The position numbers and the translations under genes are program-made. From the NCBI GenBank assembly GCA_029259355.1, contig JAPDIZ010000008.1, positions 42,274-106,273 on the forward strand: DNA of 64,000 nt. Reading direction: 5' to 3'. The notes beneath the pieces were generated by a model that searched no databases, was not told the DNA's origin, and was given only the letters and a program-made list of their open reading frames with translations. Below are positions 51,558 to 60,146 of the stretch, piece after piece. Numbering within the stretch: position 1 is the stretch's first letter; each line of letters starts with the position of its first letter. This stretch comes from Candidatus Bathyarchaeota archaeon (GTDB lineage Archaea; Thermoproteota; Bathyarchaeia; JAPDIZ01).

Positions 51558-52028
51558 ATGGAGGAGGTGTTTCGCAAATCCTTTGTGAAGGCTATGCAGA
51601 AGGCGTTGGTGGAGGTCTTCGAAGACCCAGCTACTAGGGAGAGAATCGCTTCCGCGCTTAGAGAGGCTTTGCCAAAGACCAATCTCCCAAAGAAAACTGT
51701 TGCTGAAAAATCGGCTGAGCTAGCCACCTACTGCGTAGGTGCTTTGGTAGCTGATGTTGCGCTCAGAGCTATTTTGGAGGGAAACGACCCGCTTTCGAAG
51801 GCTCAGAGGCTTCTCTCAGACGAGCTCATCAAGTCGGTGGGGGACTATGCGCTTGAGAAATTGGTTTCATTTACCAACATCTCGCGCGCGCTTCAGCAGT
51901 TTGGCCTCGAAAGAGTTGAGGAAATCGTTGAGGAAGTAACCACGCAAGACATCTACGACACCGAAGGCTTTTCCAAAGCAAGCTCAGAGCTTGCTAACAT
52001 GATCAAGGAGGCTGTTAAGGGAGCGTAG
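51558..52028 (+). CDS. Uncharacterised helical protein upstream of an ATP-grasp ligase
   Basis: 156 residues: MEEVFRKSFVKAMQKALVEV, AELATYCVGALVADVALRAI, then helical to the end (ASSELANMIKEAVKGA). No family recognised. A TTATATTG box at 51511-51518 makes this ATG, not the GTG 60 bases upstream, the probable start. It ends one base before the ATP-grasp gene and likely shares its transcript. Confidence 0.6.
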   Translation: MEEVFRKSFVKAMQKALVEVFEDPATRERIASALREALPKTNLPKKTVAEKSAELATYCVGALVADVALRAILEGNDPLSKAQRLLSDELIKSVGDYALEKLVSFTNISRALQQFGLERVEEIVEEVTTQDIYDTEGFSKASSELANMIKEAVKGA

Positions 52029-52029
52029 G

Positions 52030-53250
52030 TTGAGGGTTCTAGCCTACGAATACGCTGTTGGAGGAGGGTTTTTAGGCCAGCTCCTCGACCCCTCGATTCT
52101 TCCCGAAGGCTACGCCATGCTCAAGTCTTTTTCACAGGATCTGCGTAAAGCAGGCCACCAGCTCTACACCGTCGTAGACCACCGCGTAAAGGACAAGCTC
52201 ACAGAGGTTTTTTCTCGCGTAGAAGTTGCGCGCACGAGGGAGGAGGCTTGGTCAAAGCTTTGTCGCATGCTGGAGGAGGTAGACGCTGCTTTTGTGGTTG
52301 CTCCAGCAACAGGTGGAGAGCACCACAAGCTCGTTGAGCTTGTGGCGAAGTCAAGGGCTCAGCACCTAGGATCTTCTCCAAAAGCAGTGGAGGTCGCATC
52401 GAACAAGTATAGAACCTGTGAAGCACTCGCTAAGCAAGGAGTGCCCGTCCCAAAATCCATTGCTCACCACCCCCAGATGGGTGTTGAGGGGTTTGTGGAG
52501 AGGGTTTTGGACGAGATCGGGCTTCCTGCTGTGGTTAAGCCCGTAGACGGGGTTGGGTGTAGTGGCCTTAGCTTGGTGGAGAACCCGGGGGAGCTGGTCT
52601 ACGCCTACCAAAGGGCTTGCGAAGCTGGGGAAGGAGAAGTGATTGCGCAGGAGTACGTCGAAGGCGTTCACGCAAGCATATCAGCTATTGGGGGAGTAGA
52701 TGGGGCTATCTTGGTGTCGGTAAACCTCCAGCTGCTCACCCTATCTCCTCCACTGGGCGAATCCACATACCTAGGCGGCTTCTCACCGTACAGAGAATTG
52801 GATTGGGGAGAGGTGGAGGAGCTTGTTCAAAGCGTTTGGAAGGCCATACCCGGTCTACGCGGCTTCTTCGGCATAGACCTCGTCTTTGGAAAAGAGAGCC
52901 CCAAGATTGTGGAGGTAAACCCACGCTTAACAACGCCATACGTAGTGCTTAGGAGGATATGTCGACAAAACCTCGCAGAGCTGGTGGTCGAAGCTGTTGT
53001 CGAGGAAAAGCTTCCCGAGCAAGTGCTCATCGAGGGATTTGGGTGTGTAGCTAAGCCTAGCAAACCCCCAGTTCTCAACGCCGCAGGCGTAGACATCTAT
53101 GCGCCAAAAACCTCTGTTTCGCTAGAAGCTCCTCCAGTGGTTGCTGTGTGGAGCAAGAGCCTAGAAGAGGTTTTGGCAAAAGCAGAAGAGGTTTTTGGAG
53201 CACAGGTAGCTGAGGAGCTTAGACGCCTACTTCGTCAAAAGCCTTCTTAA
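52030..53250 (+). CDS. ATP-grasp ligase (COG1821/MfnD-like)
   Basis: 406 residues, start MRVLAYEYAVGGGFLGQLLD as in archaeal COG1821 enzymes. The ATP-grasp core follows: PAVVKPVDGVGCSGLSLVEN, IAQEYVEGVHASISAIGG and FFGIDLVFGKESPKIVEVNP with the metal-binding Glu and Asn. MfnD of this group joins glutamate to tyramine in methanofuran synthesis; other members make different amide bonds, and no other methanofuran gene is nearby. TTG start. Overlaps the convergent HIT gene by 32 bases. Confidence 0.82.
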   Translation: MRVLAYEYAVGGGFLGQLLDPSILPEGYAMLKSFSQDLRKAGHQLYTVVDHRVKDKLTEVFSRVEVARTREEAWSKLCRMLEEVDAAFVVAPATGGEHHKLVELVAKSRAQHLGSSPKAVEVASNKYRTCEALAKQGVPVPKSIAHHPQMGVEGFVERVLDEIGLPAVVKPVDGVGCSGLSLVENPGELVYAYQRACEAGEGEVIAQEYVEGVHASISAIGGVDGAILVSVNLQLLTLSPPLGESTYLGGFSPYRELDWGEVEELVQSVWKAIPGLRGFFGIDLVFGKESPKIVEVNPRLTTPYVVLRRICRQNLAELVVEAVVEEKLPEQVLIEGFGCVAKPSKPPVLNAAGVDIYAPKTSVSLEAPPVVAVWSKSLEEVLAKAEEVFGAQVAEELRRLLRQKPS

Positions 53251-53719
53251 GCTTTTGATAAGTTGCTCTCAAGTGCTCCGAAATCACCTTTGTCTCAGCC
53301 AAAACCGGCATGAAGTTGGTGTCTCCACTCCACCTAGGGACTACGTGTAGGTGTAGGTGCTCCATGCCTGCGCCAGCTGTTTTCCCCAAGTTTGCTCCTA
53401 TGTTGAAGCCGTCGGGGCTGAGAGCCTTCCTCAAAGCAACAAGCGAAAGCCGAAGAACTCTCATCATCTCCATGCACTCGTCGTCGCTCAGCTCATCAAA
53501 GCTTACGACGTGTCTATAGGGCGAGATCATGAGGTGGCCGTTGTTGTATGGGTAAGCGTTTAGCATGACGTAGCAGAGCTTTCCCCGAAGCAGTATGTAG
53601 TTTTCCTCGTCGCGGCGTTCCCTAGGCTTTTCGCAGAGTATGCATCCCCTGGGCTTTTTCCCCAAGATGTACTCGATTCTCCAAGGAGCCCAAAGCTGCT
53701 TCAACACACCCACCTCCAC
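53219..53719 (-). CDS. HIT-family nucleotide hydrolase/transferase
   Basis: Histidine-triad protein: catalytic MEHLHLHVVPRW, PYNNGHLMISPYRHV, NIGANLGKTAGAG, and an N-terminal zinc site (GCILCEKPRE). 166 residues, like archaeal HIT proteins that hydrolyse Ap4A or nucleoside phosphoramidates. The start MEVGVLKQLWAPWRIEYI includes the family WAPWR motif. Leftward, with the CooC-type gene 20 bases upstream. Confidence 0.92.
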   Translation of the reverse strand: MEVGVLKQLWAPWRIEYILGKKPRGCILCEKPRERRDEENYILLRGKLCYVMLNAYPYNNGHLMISPYRHVVSFDELSDDECMEMMRVLRLSLVALRKALSPDGFNIGANLGKTAGAGMEHLHLHVVPRWSGDTNFMPVLAETKVISEHLRATYQKLKKAFDEVGV

Positions 53720-53739
53720 AAACGTAGGAATCCAAGCCC

Positions 53740-54516
53740 TTATAGGGGTTGAGCCAAAAGCTTTGCGACAAGCGATTCGAAGAGTTCTCTGTGTCTATCA
53801 GCGGGCAGTGGGTTGCCGGATAAAGCTGCTTTAAACAGCTCTTGGTCGAGGGGGAGCTTGCCCCAAACAGGGATGTCTCGCTTCCTCAGCTCCTCCTCCA
53901 AAAGCTCCTCAACCTCTGGAGAAGGCGCTTTGTTGATCAGCGCACCAAACACCCCAACCCCCATCTCCTCAGCAAACCCCTTGATCTCCTCAGCTAAGGC
54001 GATGGCGTCCATCGAGGGATCTACCACAACGAGTATGGCATCAGCTACGCCGTCTAAGCCACGGCCAAAGTGCTCAACCCCTGCTTCAGTATCCACCACC
54101 AAAACCTCTTCTCTGCTGAGCCGTAGGTTTTTGAGAAAGCTTTGGGAGAGCACGCCAAAGGGGCATGCACAGCCCTCAAAAGGCTCCAAAATCTTGCCAA
54201 CCTGCAGCAGCTTAACCCCACCAGCTTCTTCGACGTAGCTGCTTGGGAGCTTGTCGATCTCGAACTCGCTGGAGAACAGCTCTTTCTTTTCGCCACCGGC
54301 TCCACGCATAGCGGAGAAAACTCCCTTTTTGCCTCCGAAGAGGTTGGCTAAGGGCTTGGGAGCTTTGGACGCGCCCAGCATCTTGTAGAGTAATCGGTTG
54401 GACTCGTCTGCATCCAGCAAGTAGGCTCGATACCCAAGCTTGGAAAAAGCCTTTGAAAGCAGAACCGCTACGGTGGTTTTTCCCGAACCACCCTTTCCAC
54501 ATACAACAACCTTCAC
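53740..54516 (-). CDS. cooC: CooC-type nickel-insertion ATPase
   Basis: MinD/CooC P-loop ATPase: deviant Walker A CGKGGSGKTTVAVLLSKAF, Walker B VLVVDTEAGVEHFGRGL, and FEGCACPFGVL with the Cys-x-Cys pair that binds metal at the dimer interface. CooC loads nickel into carbon monoxide dehydrogenase; no CODH gene is in the window. The GTG start follows GGGGAG; a TTG 21 bases upstream would add LGRGVP. The larB/larC pair also points to nickel use. Confidence 0.86.
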   Translation of the reverse strand: MKVVVCGKGGSGKTTVAVLLSKAFSKLGYRAYLLDADESNRLLYKMLGASKAPKPLANLFGGKKGVFSAMRGAGGEKKELFSSEFEIDKLPSSYVEEAGGVKLLQVGKILEPFEGCACPFGVLSQSFLKNLRLSREEVLVVDTEAGVEHFGRGLDGVADAILVVVDPSMDAIALAEEIKGFAEEMGVGVFGALINKAPSPEVEELLEEELRKRDIPVWGKLPLDQELFKAALSGNPLPADRHRELFESLVAKLLAQPL

Positions 54517-54598
54517 AGGAACTCCCCTACCCAACAACTCAGAAAACGCTTTTTTAGCTAGCGGTCGAAACTCTCAAAAAACCTCTACGTACATACGT

Positions 54599-54847
54599 GT
54601 GCCGAGGAGCAAAATAACCCTAAGCGTAGACCAAGAGCTTTTGAAAGAGGCGAAGGGTGTCTTGGCTAGAGAAGGAGTGAGCATAAGCAGCGTCGTAGAA
54701 GAAGCCCTAGAGTCGTTAATCACTTCAAAGCTTTTTGAGGAAATGGCTAAGAGACTGGGTCTCGGAAACTTGGTGATGGTCAACTCAGGCGACATCCTCG
54801 AGCAAAGGACTGGGGGTTGGAGGCAGCGGAGGTTGTTAGGGAGCTGA
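54599..54847 (+). CDS. VapB-like ribbon-helix-helix antitoxin, 3' end frameshifted
   Basis: GTG start: PRSKITLSVDQELLKEAKGV, VSISSVVEEALESLI, the ribbon-helix-helix fold, then LEQRTGG. The last eleven residues (WRQRRLLGS) leave the expected frame, which next door reads GLEAAEVVRELRRGREAKRY into the toxin. A one-base insertion in the GGGGG run near 54812 would explain it. The DNA-binding part is unaffected. Confidence 0.65.
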   Translation: MPRSKITLSVDQELLKEAKGVLAREGVSISSVVEEALESLITSKLFEEMAKRLGLGNLVMVNSGDILEQRTGGWRQRRLLGS

Positions 54848-54849
54848 GG

Positions 54850-55280
54850 AGAGGGAGGCTAAGCGATACTACCTAGACACGAGCGCGCTTGTAAAGAGGT
54901 ATGTGCTGGAAAGGGGAAGCGACGTAGTGGATCGAGTCTTTGCCGAAGCACACGCGAGGAAGTTGTCGATAGCTCTCCCTCTGGAACGTGGGAGAAGCAG
55001 CGGTAGCATTCGACAAGTATAAGCGGAGGATTGGGCTCGACCCAAGAAGTCTATGCGCTTAATGCTAAGCGAGCTGCGAACCCTTTTCTCTAATCCACAG
55101 CTTGGTAGTGATTGGGGTTTCGCATAGAGCTGTGCTTAGATCGGCGAAGGTGGCGCTAAGACACAGCATATACATAGCAGATGCGCTGCAGATTGTGAGC
55201 TATGAAATCTCAAGTCTACCGAGCTGCTGACCGCTGATAGAGAGCTATATGAAGTATCGGTTAGCGCGGGAGTATCCGCC
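54850..55280 (+). pseudogene. VapC-type PIN toxin, decayed
   Basis: Begins RYYLDTSALVKRYVLERGSD (first PIN aspartate), then shifts near 54978 to WNVGEAAVAFDKYKRRIGLD and stops. Another frame holds VLRSAKVALRHSIYIADALQ with the second acidic site. Two or more frameshifts and several stops: not functional. It follows the damaged vapB directly. Confidence 0.6.
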
Positions 55281-55291
55281 TAGCTCTTAGG

Positions 55292-56011
55292 CTAGCTCTT
55301 TACGCGGATCTCTTTGACGAAAAGCCCTCTGTTCAGCTCGTAGAAAGGCCCTCTTCCCAAGCCCTTCTCCAAAGCCTCTCTCAGAAAGATCGCGTTGTGC
55401 GAAAGGTCTACGCGAGGAGATAGCACACCACCTCCCTTGAGTTCCGCTATGAAGGCTCCGGGGTCTCTGGGGTACTCCGCCTCCAAGCAAGCCTCCTTGA
55501 CGGACTTAGCCGAGACGTAGAGTCCAAAAACCCCTTTGCTCAAAAGCTTGGAAACAGCTTCTACACCCATCTCAGCAAAAGGGTCTTTGATAGCGCGTAG
55601 GTAGCGCAAAACCCCCTCTCTCCAGCTCCACCCCAAGCCCTCCAAAAGCGACTGGTAGGTGAAGCGAACAGCGTTGGGAACTTCAAAAACCTCTTCGTAA
55701 CGTAGCAAAACGCTATCCAGCCTCCAATCCAATCCAAGCCTATGGCCATGAGACGCTGGAGCCAACAACCTCCACCAAACCATTGAGCAAAGAGCTTCAG
55801 CGACAAGCTCGTGAACACCTCTTCTCCCAAGCTCCTTCTCCGCAGCAGCAACGGCTTCGCCGATCAAAAACCTATCGCCTAGCTCAAAGCAGATCGCATA
55901 GATCTGGGCGTGGGCGCGGTCTTCTCTAAAGAGGTTTTCAAACTCTTCAACCACTTCTTCGCGTAAGCGGCTAACCCCAGACATCTCAAGAAGTTTGTGG
56001 GGATTCCACAT
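55292..56011 (-). CDS. Uncharacterised protein of 239 residues
   Basis: No family recognised. Helical N-terminal half (RLREEVVEEFENLFREDRAH, FLIGEAVAAAEKELGRRGVH), a Trp-rich middle (MVWWRLLAP, LEGLGWSWREG), and a C-terminal part that may include a winged helix (YPRDPGAFIAELKGGGVLSP). ATG start. Stands alone between the VapBC remnant and a small membrane protein. Confidence 0.6.
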   Translation of the reverse strand: MWNPHKLLEMSGVSRLREEVVEEFENLFREDRAHAQIYAICFELGDRFLIGEAVAAAEKELGRRGVHELVAEALCSMVWWRLLAPASHGHRLGLDWRLDSVLLRYEEVFEVPNAVRFTYQSLLEGLGWSWREGVLRYLRAIKDPFAEMGVEAVSKLLSKGVFGLYVSAKSVKEACLEAEYPRDPGAFIAELKGGGVLSPRVDLSHNAIFLREALEKGLGRGPFYELNRGLFVKEIRVKS

Positions 56012-56172
56012 ATGTAAATCGGTGGTTGCGTCTCAAAGAACTTGAGGCTGCGACTCCGCTGAAGCCAGCTAGGGTTTTGGTGGCATCAGGCGATGAAGCT
56101 GTGGAAAGCGGCTTTTCGCTGTTCTATCAGGGAAGGGAAATAGTGGGCGTGATGGGGAGCGCGGGCGTTGCT

Positions 56173-56349
56173 TCAGCGGCCTTTTCGTAAGTCCTCTTCT
56201 GAGGCGGCGGTATAACCAAACCCCGCCATCACTCCTATTATCAGAACGGTCACGAAGAGCCACACCACTATCGCTAAGCCCCCCTTGAAGGGAGCCGCTG
56301 CAATCGCTCCTACGAGCGCGGCGAAGAGGACGATGGCGATTTTCGACTT
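56173..56349 (-). CDS. Small membrane protein, no usual start codon
   Basis: A 58-codon frame encodes two transmembrane helices: IAIVLFAALVGAIAAA and LAIVVWLFVTVLIIGVMAGF, with an acidic-basic tail (ASEEDLRKGR). Composition is clearly protein-like. The only in-frame GTG is inside the second helix; upstream codons are AAG, GTT, TTA and ATT before a stop. A TTTATAAA box shared with the divergent permease gene lies just upstream, so a leaderless start at a rare codon is possible. It may otherwise be a truncated gene. Confidence 0.4.
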   Translation of the reverse strand, partial: KSKIAIVLFAALVGAIAAAPFKGGLAIVVWLFVTVLIIGVMAGFGYTAASEEDLRKGR

Positions 56350-56404
56350 AACTAAAATTTATAAATTTAAATCCGTTTCTTTCAGCGAAGAAGGAGGCGA
56401 CGCT

Positions 56405-57199
56405 ATGGACGACTTGGTGTTTTGGTTCTACGTTTTGCTGACAGCGATAATCCCGGGGCTGCTAGCGACTTGGCTGGGAGTAGGTGGCTGCTTCCTAAGA
56501 ATCCCTATGATAATCTACCTATTCAACAAAAGCATCAAAACAGCCTACTGCATTAACCAAGCAGTGATCGCTTTAGCGACTCTCCCAGGCGTCTTCGAGC
56601 ACTGGAGAAAAGCACACGTATACGTAAAGGGGTTGATTACGGCAGCGGTAGCTTCTACTATAGGCGTTGCGCTGGGCGCATACGTCGTCGCCAAGTACAT
56701 CCCAACCACCACCTTGAAGGGGATCTTTGGAGTAGCATGCATAGGCATAGGCATCTACATAGCCTACAACACGCTGAAGACGAGGAAAGCGCTTGTCAAG
56801 AGAGTTACCGTCAAAGAGGTTGAGGTTCTTGAGCACGGATCAAAGCTCTTCGGCTTCATGTTCTTAGCTGGGTTTGCAACAGGACTGTGCGGCTTCGGCG
56901 GAGGCATATACTACGTACCCCTCTTCATAGCATCTGCCTACCCAACACACATAGCTGTGGGCACTTCGAGCGCGCAGATGATCGCATCAGCTAGCATGGG
57001 CTCAGCTGTGCTAACGCTCAGCGGCTACATGGACCTCTTTCTGTTTCTAGCGATAGGGATACCCACGCTGGTAGCGTCGTGGGTAGGAGCTAGGCTAGCG
57101 GTTAAGTCGCCTCCATGGCTCCTGAGGCTGATCTACGCAGTAGCCATAATCGGAGCAGGTGCTTACGTCGCGGTAGACGCTTTATCTAAAGCTCTCTAG
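56405..57199 (+). CDS. TauE/SafE-family membrane permease
   Basis: Eight-helix anion permease family (sulfite, sulfonate or other organic anions). The two repeats show GLLATWLGVGGCFLRIPMII and GFATGLCGFGGGIYYVPLFI, each with the G-x-G-G-G-like loop. ATG at 56405 is chosen because the AAATTTATAAATT box is 50 bases upstream; an open frame extends 120 bases further but runs through the promoter. Substrate not deducible. Confidence 0.88.
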   Translation: MDDLVFWFYVLLTAIIPGLLATWLGVGGCFLRIPMIIYLFNKSIKTAYCINQAVIALATLPGVFEHWRKAHVYVKGLITAAVASTIGVALGAYVVAKYIPTTTLKGIFGVACIGIGIYIAYNTLKTRKALVKRVTVKEVEVLEHGSKLFGFMFLAGFATGLCGFGGGIYYVPLFIASAYPTHIAVGTSSAQMIASASMGSAVLTLSGYMDLFLFLAIGIPTLVASWVGARLAVKSPPWLLRLIYAVAIIGAGAYVAVDALSKAL

Positions 57200-57230
57200 C
57201 TCCCGGCCAAACCCTCTTCTTTTTTGGATG

Positions 57231-57677
57231 CTAGCTTTTCTTAGAGTAGAGTAGCGTTACATATCCTTCGGCGCAAGCCACTCCCTTGGTCTCGTTTCTA
57301 CAAACCACTCTAAACCTCACGACGCCAGCTTTCCCCGACTTAGCCTCTTTCTTCTCAACAACCTCGCACTCAACCACCAGCTCGTCTCCAGGCCTAACGG
57401 GGGATCTAAACCTCACTCCATCTACTCCAGTTAAGGCGATGATGTTGTCGAAGAGCCCAAGCTGATACATCAAGCCAATCGCCATGCTCAAAACCAGCAT
57501 GCCGGGAGCTATCCTTCCCTCAAAACCCCTCTTCCTAGCTGCCTCGTCGCTGAGGAAAAGCGGGTTAACGGCGCCCGTCAACCCCGCGAACAAGTCTATG
57601 TCAGTGGGCGTGATGACTCTGCTCCTCGTAACCAGCTTCTTCCCAACCTCGAAGTCCTCGAAAAACACCTCAAACAC
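57231..57677 (-). CDS. MaoC-like hot-dog protein lacking the catalytic Asp/His
   Basis: 148 residues, R-specific enoyl-CoA hydratase fold: FFEDFEVGKKLVTRSRVITP, FRSPVRPGDELVVECEVVEK, GRIAPGMLVLSMAIGLM. The hydratase signature is normally S-G-D-x-N-P-x-H; here it is TGAVNPLFLSD, so both catalytic residues are replaced (Ala and Phe). It may be a non-catalytic partner or have a different reaction. Convergent with the permease, divergent from the dehydratase genes. Confidence 0.8.
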   Translation of the reverse strand: MFEVFFEDFEVGKKLVTRSRVITPTDIDLFAGLTGAVNPLFLSDEAARKRGFEGRIAPGMLVLSMAIGLMYQLGLFDNIIALTGVDGVRFRSPVRPGDELVVECEVVEKKEAKSGKAGVVRFRVVCRNETKGVACAEGYVTLLYSKKS

Positions 57678-57768
57678 CTCAAGCCAATAGGCTAACCGCT
57701 CTTAAGACAGTTTCTATCCATCACCTATTTCTACCAAGTAGCTCTATAATAGGGGAGAGGGGTGCTTT

Positions 57769-58878
57769 TTGGCTAAAGCCATCGATCACATGCGCAGGGT
57801 TTTGCAAAACCCCCTAGAAGCCATCAAGCGAGAAGCTGAGAAGAAGATGCTGGGATACTTCCCTATGTCGTTTCCAGAAGAGCTGGCTTACGCCTGCGGC
57901 ATAAAGCCCATTAGGCTTTTGCCCTACCAGCGTCAACCACCCGTAGAAGCCGATAGGTCTGTGCAGACCTTTGTGTGCTCAGTGGCTAGAGCCATCTGGG
58001 ACGAAGCCGTTAGGGGAGAGCTCAGCTTCTTAGAGGGGGTTGTGCTTCCAGCCACCTGCGAAGCCGCTAGATACCTGCACAGAGCGTGGAGCTTCAACAA
58101 GCCACATCGCTACGTAGAAGCGCTCTCCATCCCCTACAAGAGCACGGGGCTAGCCCAGAAGTTCGTGGAAAAAGAGCTTATGCGCGTTTTGAGGGGGTTG
58201 GAGTCTATCGCTGGTGTAGAGGTGGGTGATCAAGAGCTGAGCAAAGCCATAGAGCTCTGCAACCAAAACCGAAGGCTTTTGAAGAAGCTCTACGAGCTTA
58301 GGAGGAGCGAAAGCCCACCTATTTCGGGAGCAGATGCCTACGCCGCAGTCTGCTCGGGGTACGTGCTCGACAAAGCCGTGCACAGCGAGCTTTTGAAGCA
58401 AGCCATAGAAGAGTGCTTCCCTCGACAAGCATCTGCCAAAAGCGGTCCTAGGCTGATGGTAGTGGGTGGGTGCTTAGCCGACGACACCCTCTTCAAAGTA
58501 GCTGAGGATGCGGGAGCTACGGTGGTTGTTGACGACCTAAACACTGGGCTGAGGAGCTTCTGGTGGTTGGTGGACGAATCTTTGCCTCCGCTCAAAGCCT
58601 TGGCTAAGTGGACTTTGGAGGTTTTGGCTACTCCCCGTGCTCAAGTCGATAAAAGGTTTGAGCACATCTCGAAGCTGATAAAGGAGTTTCGCGTAGATGG
58701 CGTAGTGTTTGCGATAAACAGGTACTGCATCGAGGAGAAGTTTGACCTTCCGTGGCTTAGCGAGCGCATACGTGAAGACCTAGGCATACCAACCACATAC
58801 GTCGAGCTAGAATACCTAGCTGACGTAGCCCCCATAAGGACTAGGGTAGAGGCCTTCGTCGAATCCCTAGTGAGGTGA
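57769..58878 (+). CDS. 2-hydroxyacyl-CoA dehydratase / benzoyl-CoA reductase-like subunit A
   Basis: HgdB/BcrC-family protein of 369 residues. Start of the fold MLGYFPMSFPEELAYACGIK; cysteines that would hold the [4Fe-4S] cluster occur in YACGIK, FVCSVAR and VLPATCEAARYLHRAW; second domain GPRLMVVGGCLADDTLFKVA and VVFAINRYCIEEKF. With its partner it would dehydrate a 2-hydroxyacyl-CoA by a ketyl-radical mechanism. The ATP-driven activator (HgdC) is not in the window. TTG start; seven bases before the next gene. Confidence 0.87.
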   Translation: MAKAIDHMRRVLQNPLEAIKREAEKKMLGYFPMSFPEELAYACGIKPIRLLPYQRQPPVEADRSVQTFVCSVARAIWDEAVRGELSFLEGVVLPATCEAARYLHRAWSFNKPHRYVEALSIPYKSTGLAQKFVEKELMRVLRGLESIAGVEVGDQELSKAIELCNQNRRLLKKLYELRRSESPPISGADAYAAVCSGYVLDKAVHSELLKQAIEECFPRQASAKSGPRLMVVGGCLADDTLFKVAEDAGATVVVDDLNTGLRSFWWLVDESLPPLKALAKWTLEVLATPRAQVDKRFEHISKLIKEFRVDGVVFAINRYCIEEKFDLPWLSERIREDLGIPTTYVELEYLADVAPIRTRVEAFVESLVR

Positions 58879-58884
58879 AGATCT

Positions 58885-60078
58885 GTGTATAGACCTAGGA
58901 GGGTTTTGAAGGCTAACGAGCTGGTTGGCGTCCTCATGGTCAAGCACTACCGCGACGCCCAAACCAAGAGACCCCACTCTTGGCTCACCATGGCCCCCAA
59001 CCCCTTGGTAGAGATCTGCTACGCAGCAGGCATAAGCACGGGCTACCCAGAGCACTATGGATGCGTATGCGCTGCGAGACACGTATCCTCGAAGTACTGC
59101 GAAGTAGCTGAATCCGTGTACACCCCAGACATCTGCTCGTACATCAAGAACATGTTTGGCTACATGATGTCCCCAGGCGAAAGCCCTCCGCTGGGCGGGC
59201 TTCCCACGCCAGACGTGCTCATGGTAACCCCAAACGCATGCGTGGAGTACTTCAAGTGGTGGGATACGCTCAGGGTTAGGCTGGGCAAGCCCATGATAGT
59301 AATCGATATCCCTCAGGTGGTGGAGACTGTTGATGTGGAGTACTACCTCGACTACGTCATGGCCGAAGTTGAGAGCGCTATATCTGAAACCCAGCAGCTT
59401 CTGGGCGTAAGGGTTGATGAGGAAAAGCTGGTGGAGACCGTTAGGCTAAGCGACGAGCTAACCGCTTACTGGCACGCCATACTAGAGCTTGAGAAAGCCG
59501 TCCCCGCTCCCGTAGGCTTCAACGACCTCAACAACCTCCTGTTCTTGGTTACGGCGATGCCGGGAACGCCTGAGGCGGTTAAGGTTGCGAAGAAGGCGTA
59601 TGAGGAGATGAAGCAGAGGGTTGATGAGGGCAGGGGAGTTGTGGAGGAGGAGAAGCACAGACTCCTCTTCTTCAACATCCCTCCGTGGTACGCCTTGGGT
59701 CTCATGAACTACTTGGAGGATAGGGGAGCAGTCGTCGTCTTGTCGGATTACGTGTACCACGTCTGGGCAACCATAAGGCTAGACCCAAGCAAGCCTATCG
59801 AGAGCTTAGCGAGGAAAGCGCTCTCGGTTAAGAGAGCGGATGAGCTGCTGAAGGTGCTTCTGAGAGATGTCAAGGAGTACCGAGTAGATGGGGTCATCAT
59901 CCACTCCAACAGAAGCTGCCGAGTGCTTTCCATGGGGTTGCTGGACATCGCTAGAGCTCTCCACGAAGCCTACGGAATACCCGTGCTAAACCTCGAGATG
60001 GACCACGTAGACGAGAGAGTGTTTTCGCAAGCAGAGGTGCTGTCGAGGGTAGAGGGCTTCCTCGAAATGCTGGGCTAA
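58885..60078 (+). CDS. 2-hydroxyacyl-CoA dehydratase / benzoyl-CoA reductase-like subunit B
   Basis: Partner subunit, 397 residues: MAPNPLVEICYAAGISTGYP, GCVCAARHVSSKYCEVAES, VTPNACVEYFKWWD, GVIIHSNRSCRVLSMGL. Cysteines matching cluster ligands are kept. GTG start. Together with the first subunit this is a two-gene operon; with the MaoC-like gene next door it suggests CoA-ester chemistry in fermentation of amino or aromatic acids, which is inference. Confidence 0.86.
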   Translation: MYRPRRVLKANELVGVLMVKHYRDAQTKRPHSWLTMAPNPLVEICYAAGISTGYPEHYGCVCAARHVSSKYCEVAESVYTPDICSYIKNMFGYMMSPGESPPLGGLPTPDVLMVTPNACVEYFKWWDTLRVRLGKPMIVIDIPQVVETVDVEYYLDYVMAEVESAISETQQLLGVRVDEEKLVETVRLSDELTAYWHAILELEKAVPAPVGFNDLNNLLFLVTAMPGTPEAVKVAKKAYEEMKQRVDEGRGVVEEEKHRLLFFNIPPWYALGLMNYLEDRGAVVVLSDYVYHVWATIRLDPSKPIESLARKALSVKRADELLKVLLRDVKEYRVDGVIIHSNRSCRVLSMGLLDIARALHEAYGIPVLNLEMDHVDERVFSQAEVLSRVEGFLEMLG

Positions 60079-60146
60079 TCCCCGAGCTGGGACAAGGCTT
60101 TAAAGAAGTGGTGAAGCACGTGGGTTGCTTTAGGGAGGTTTGAGGA

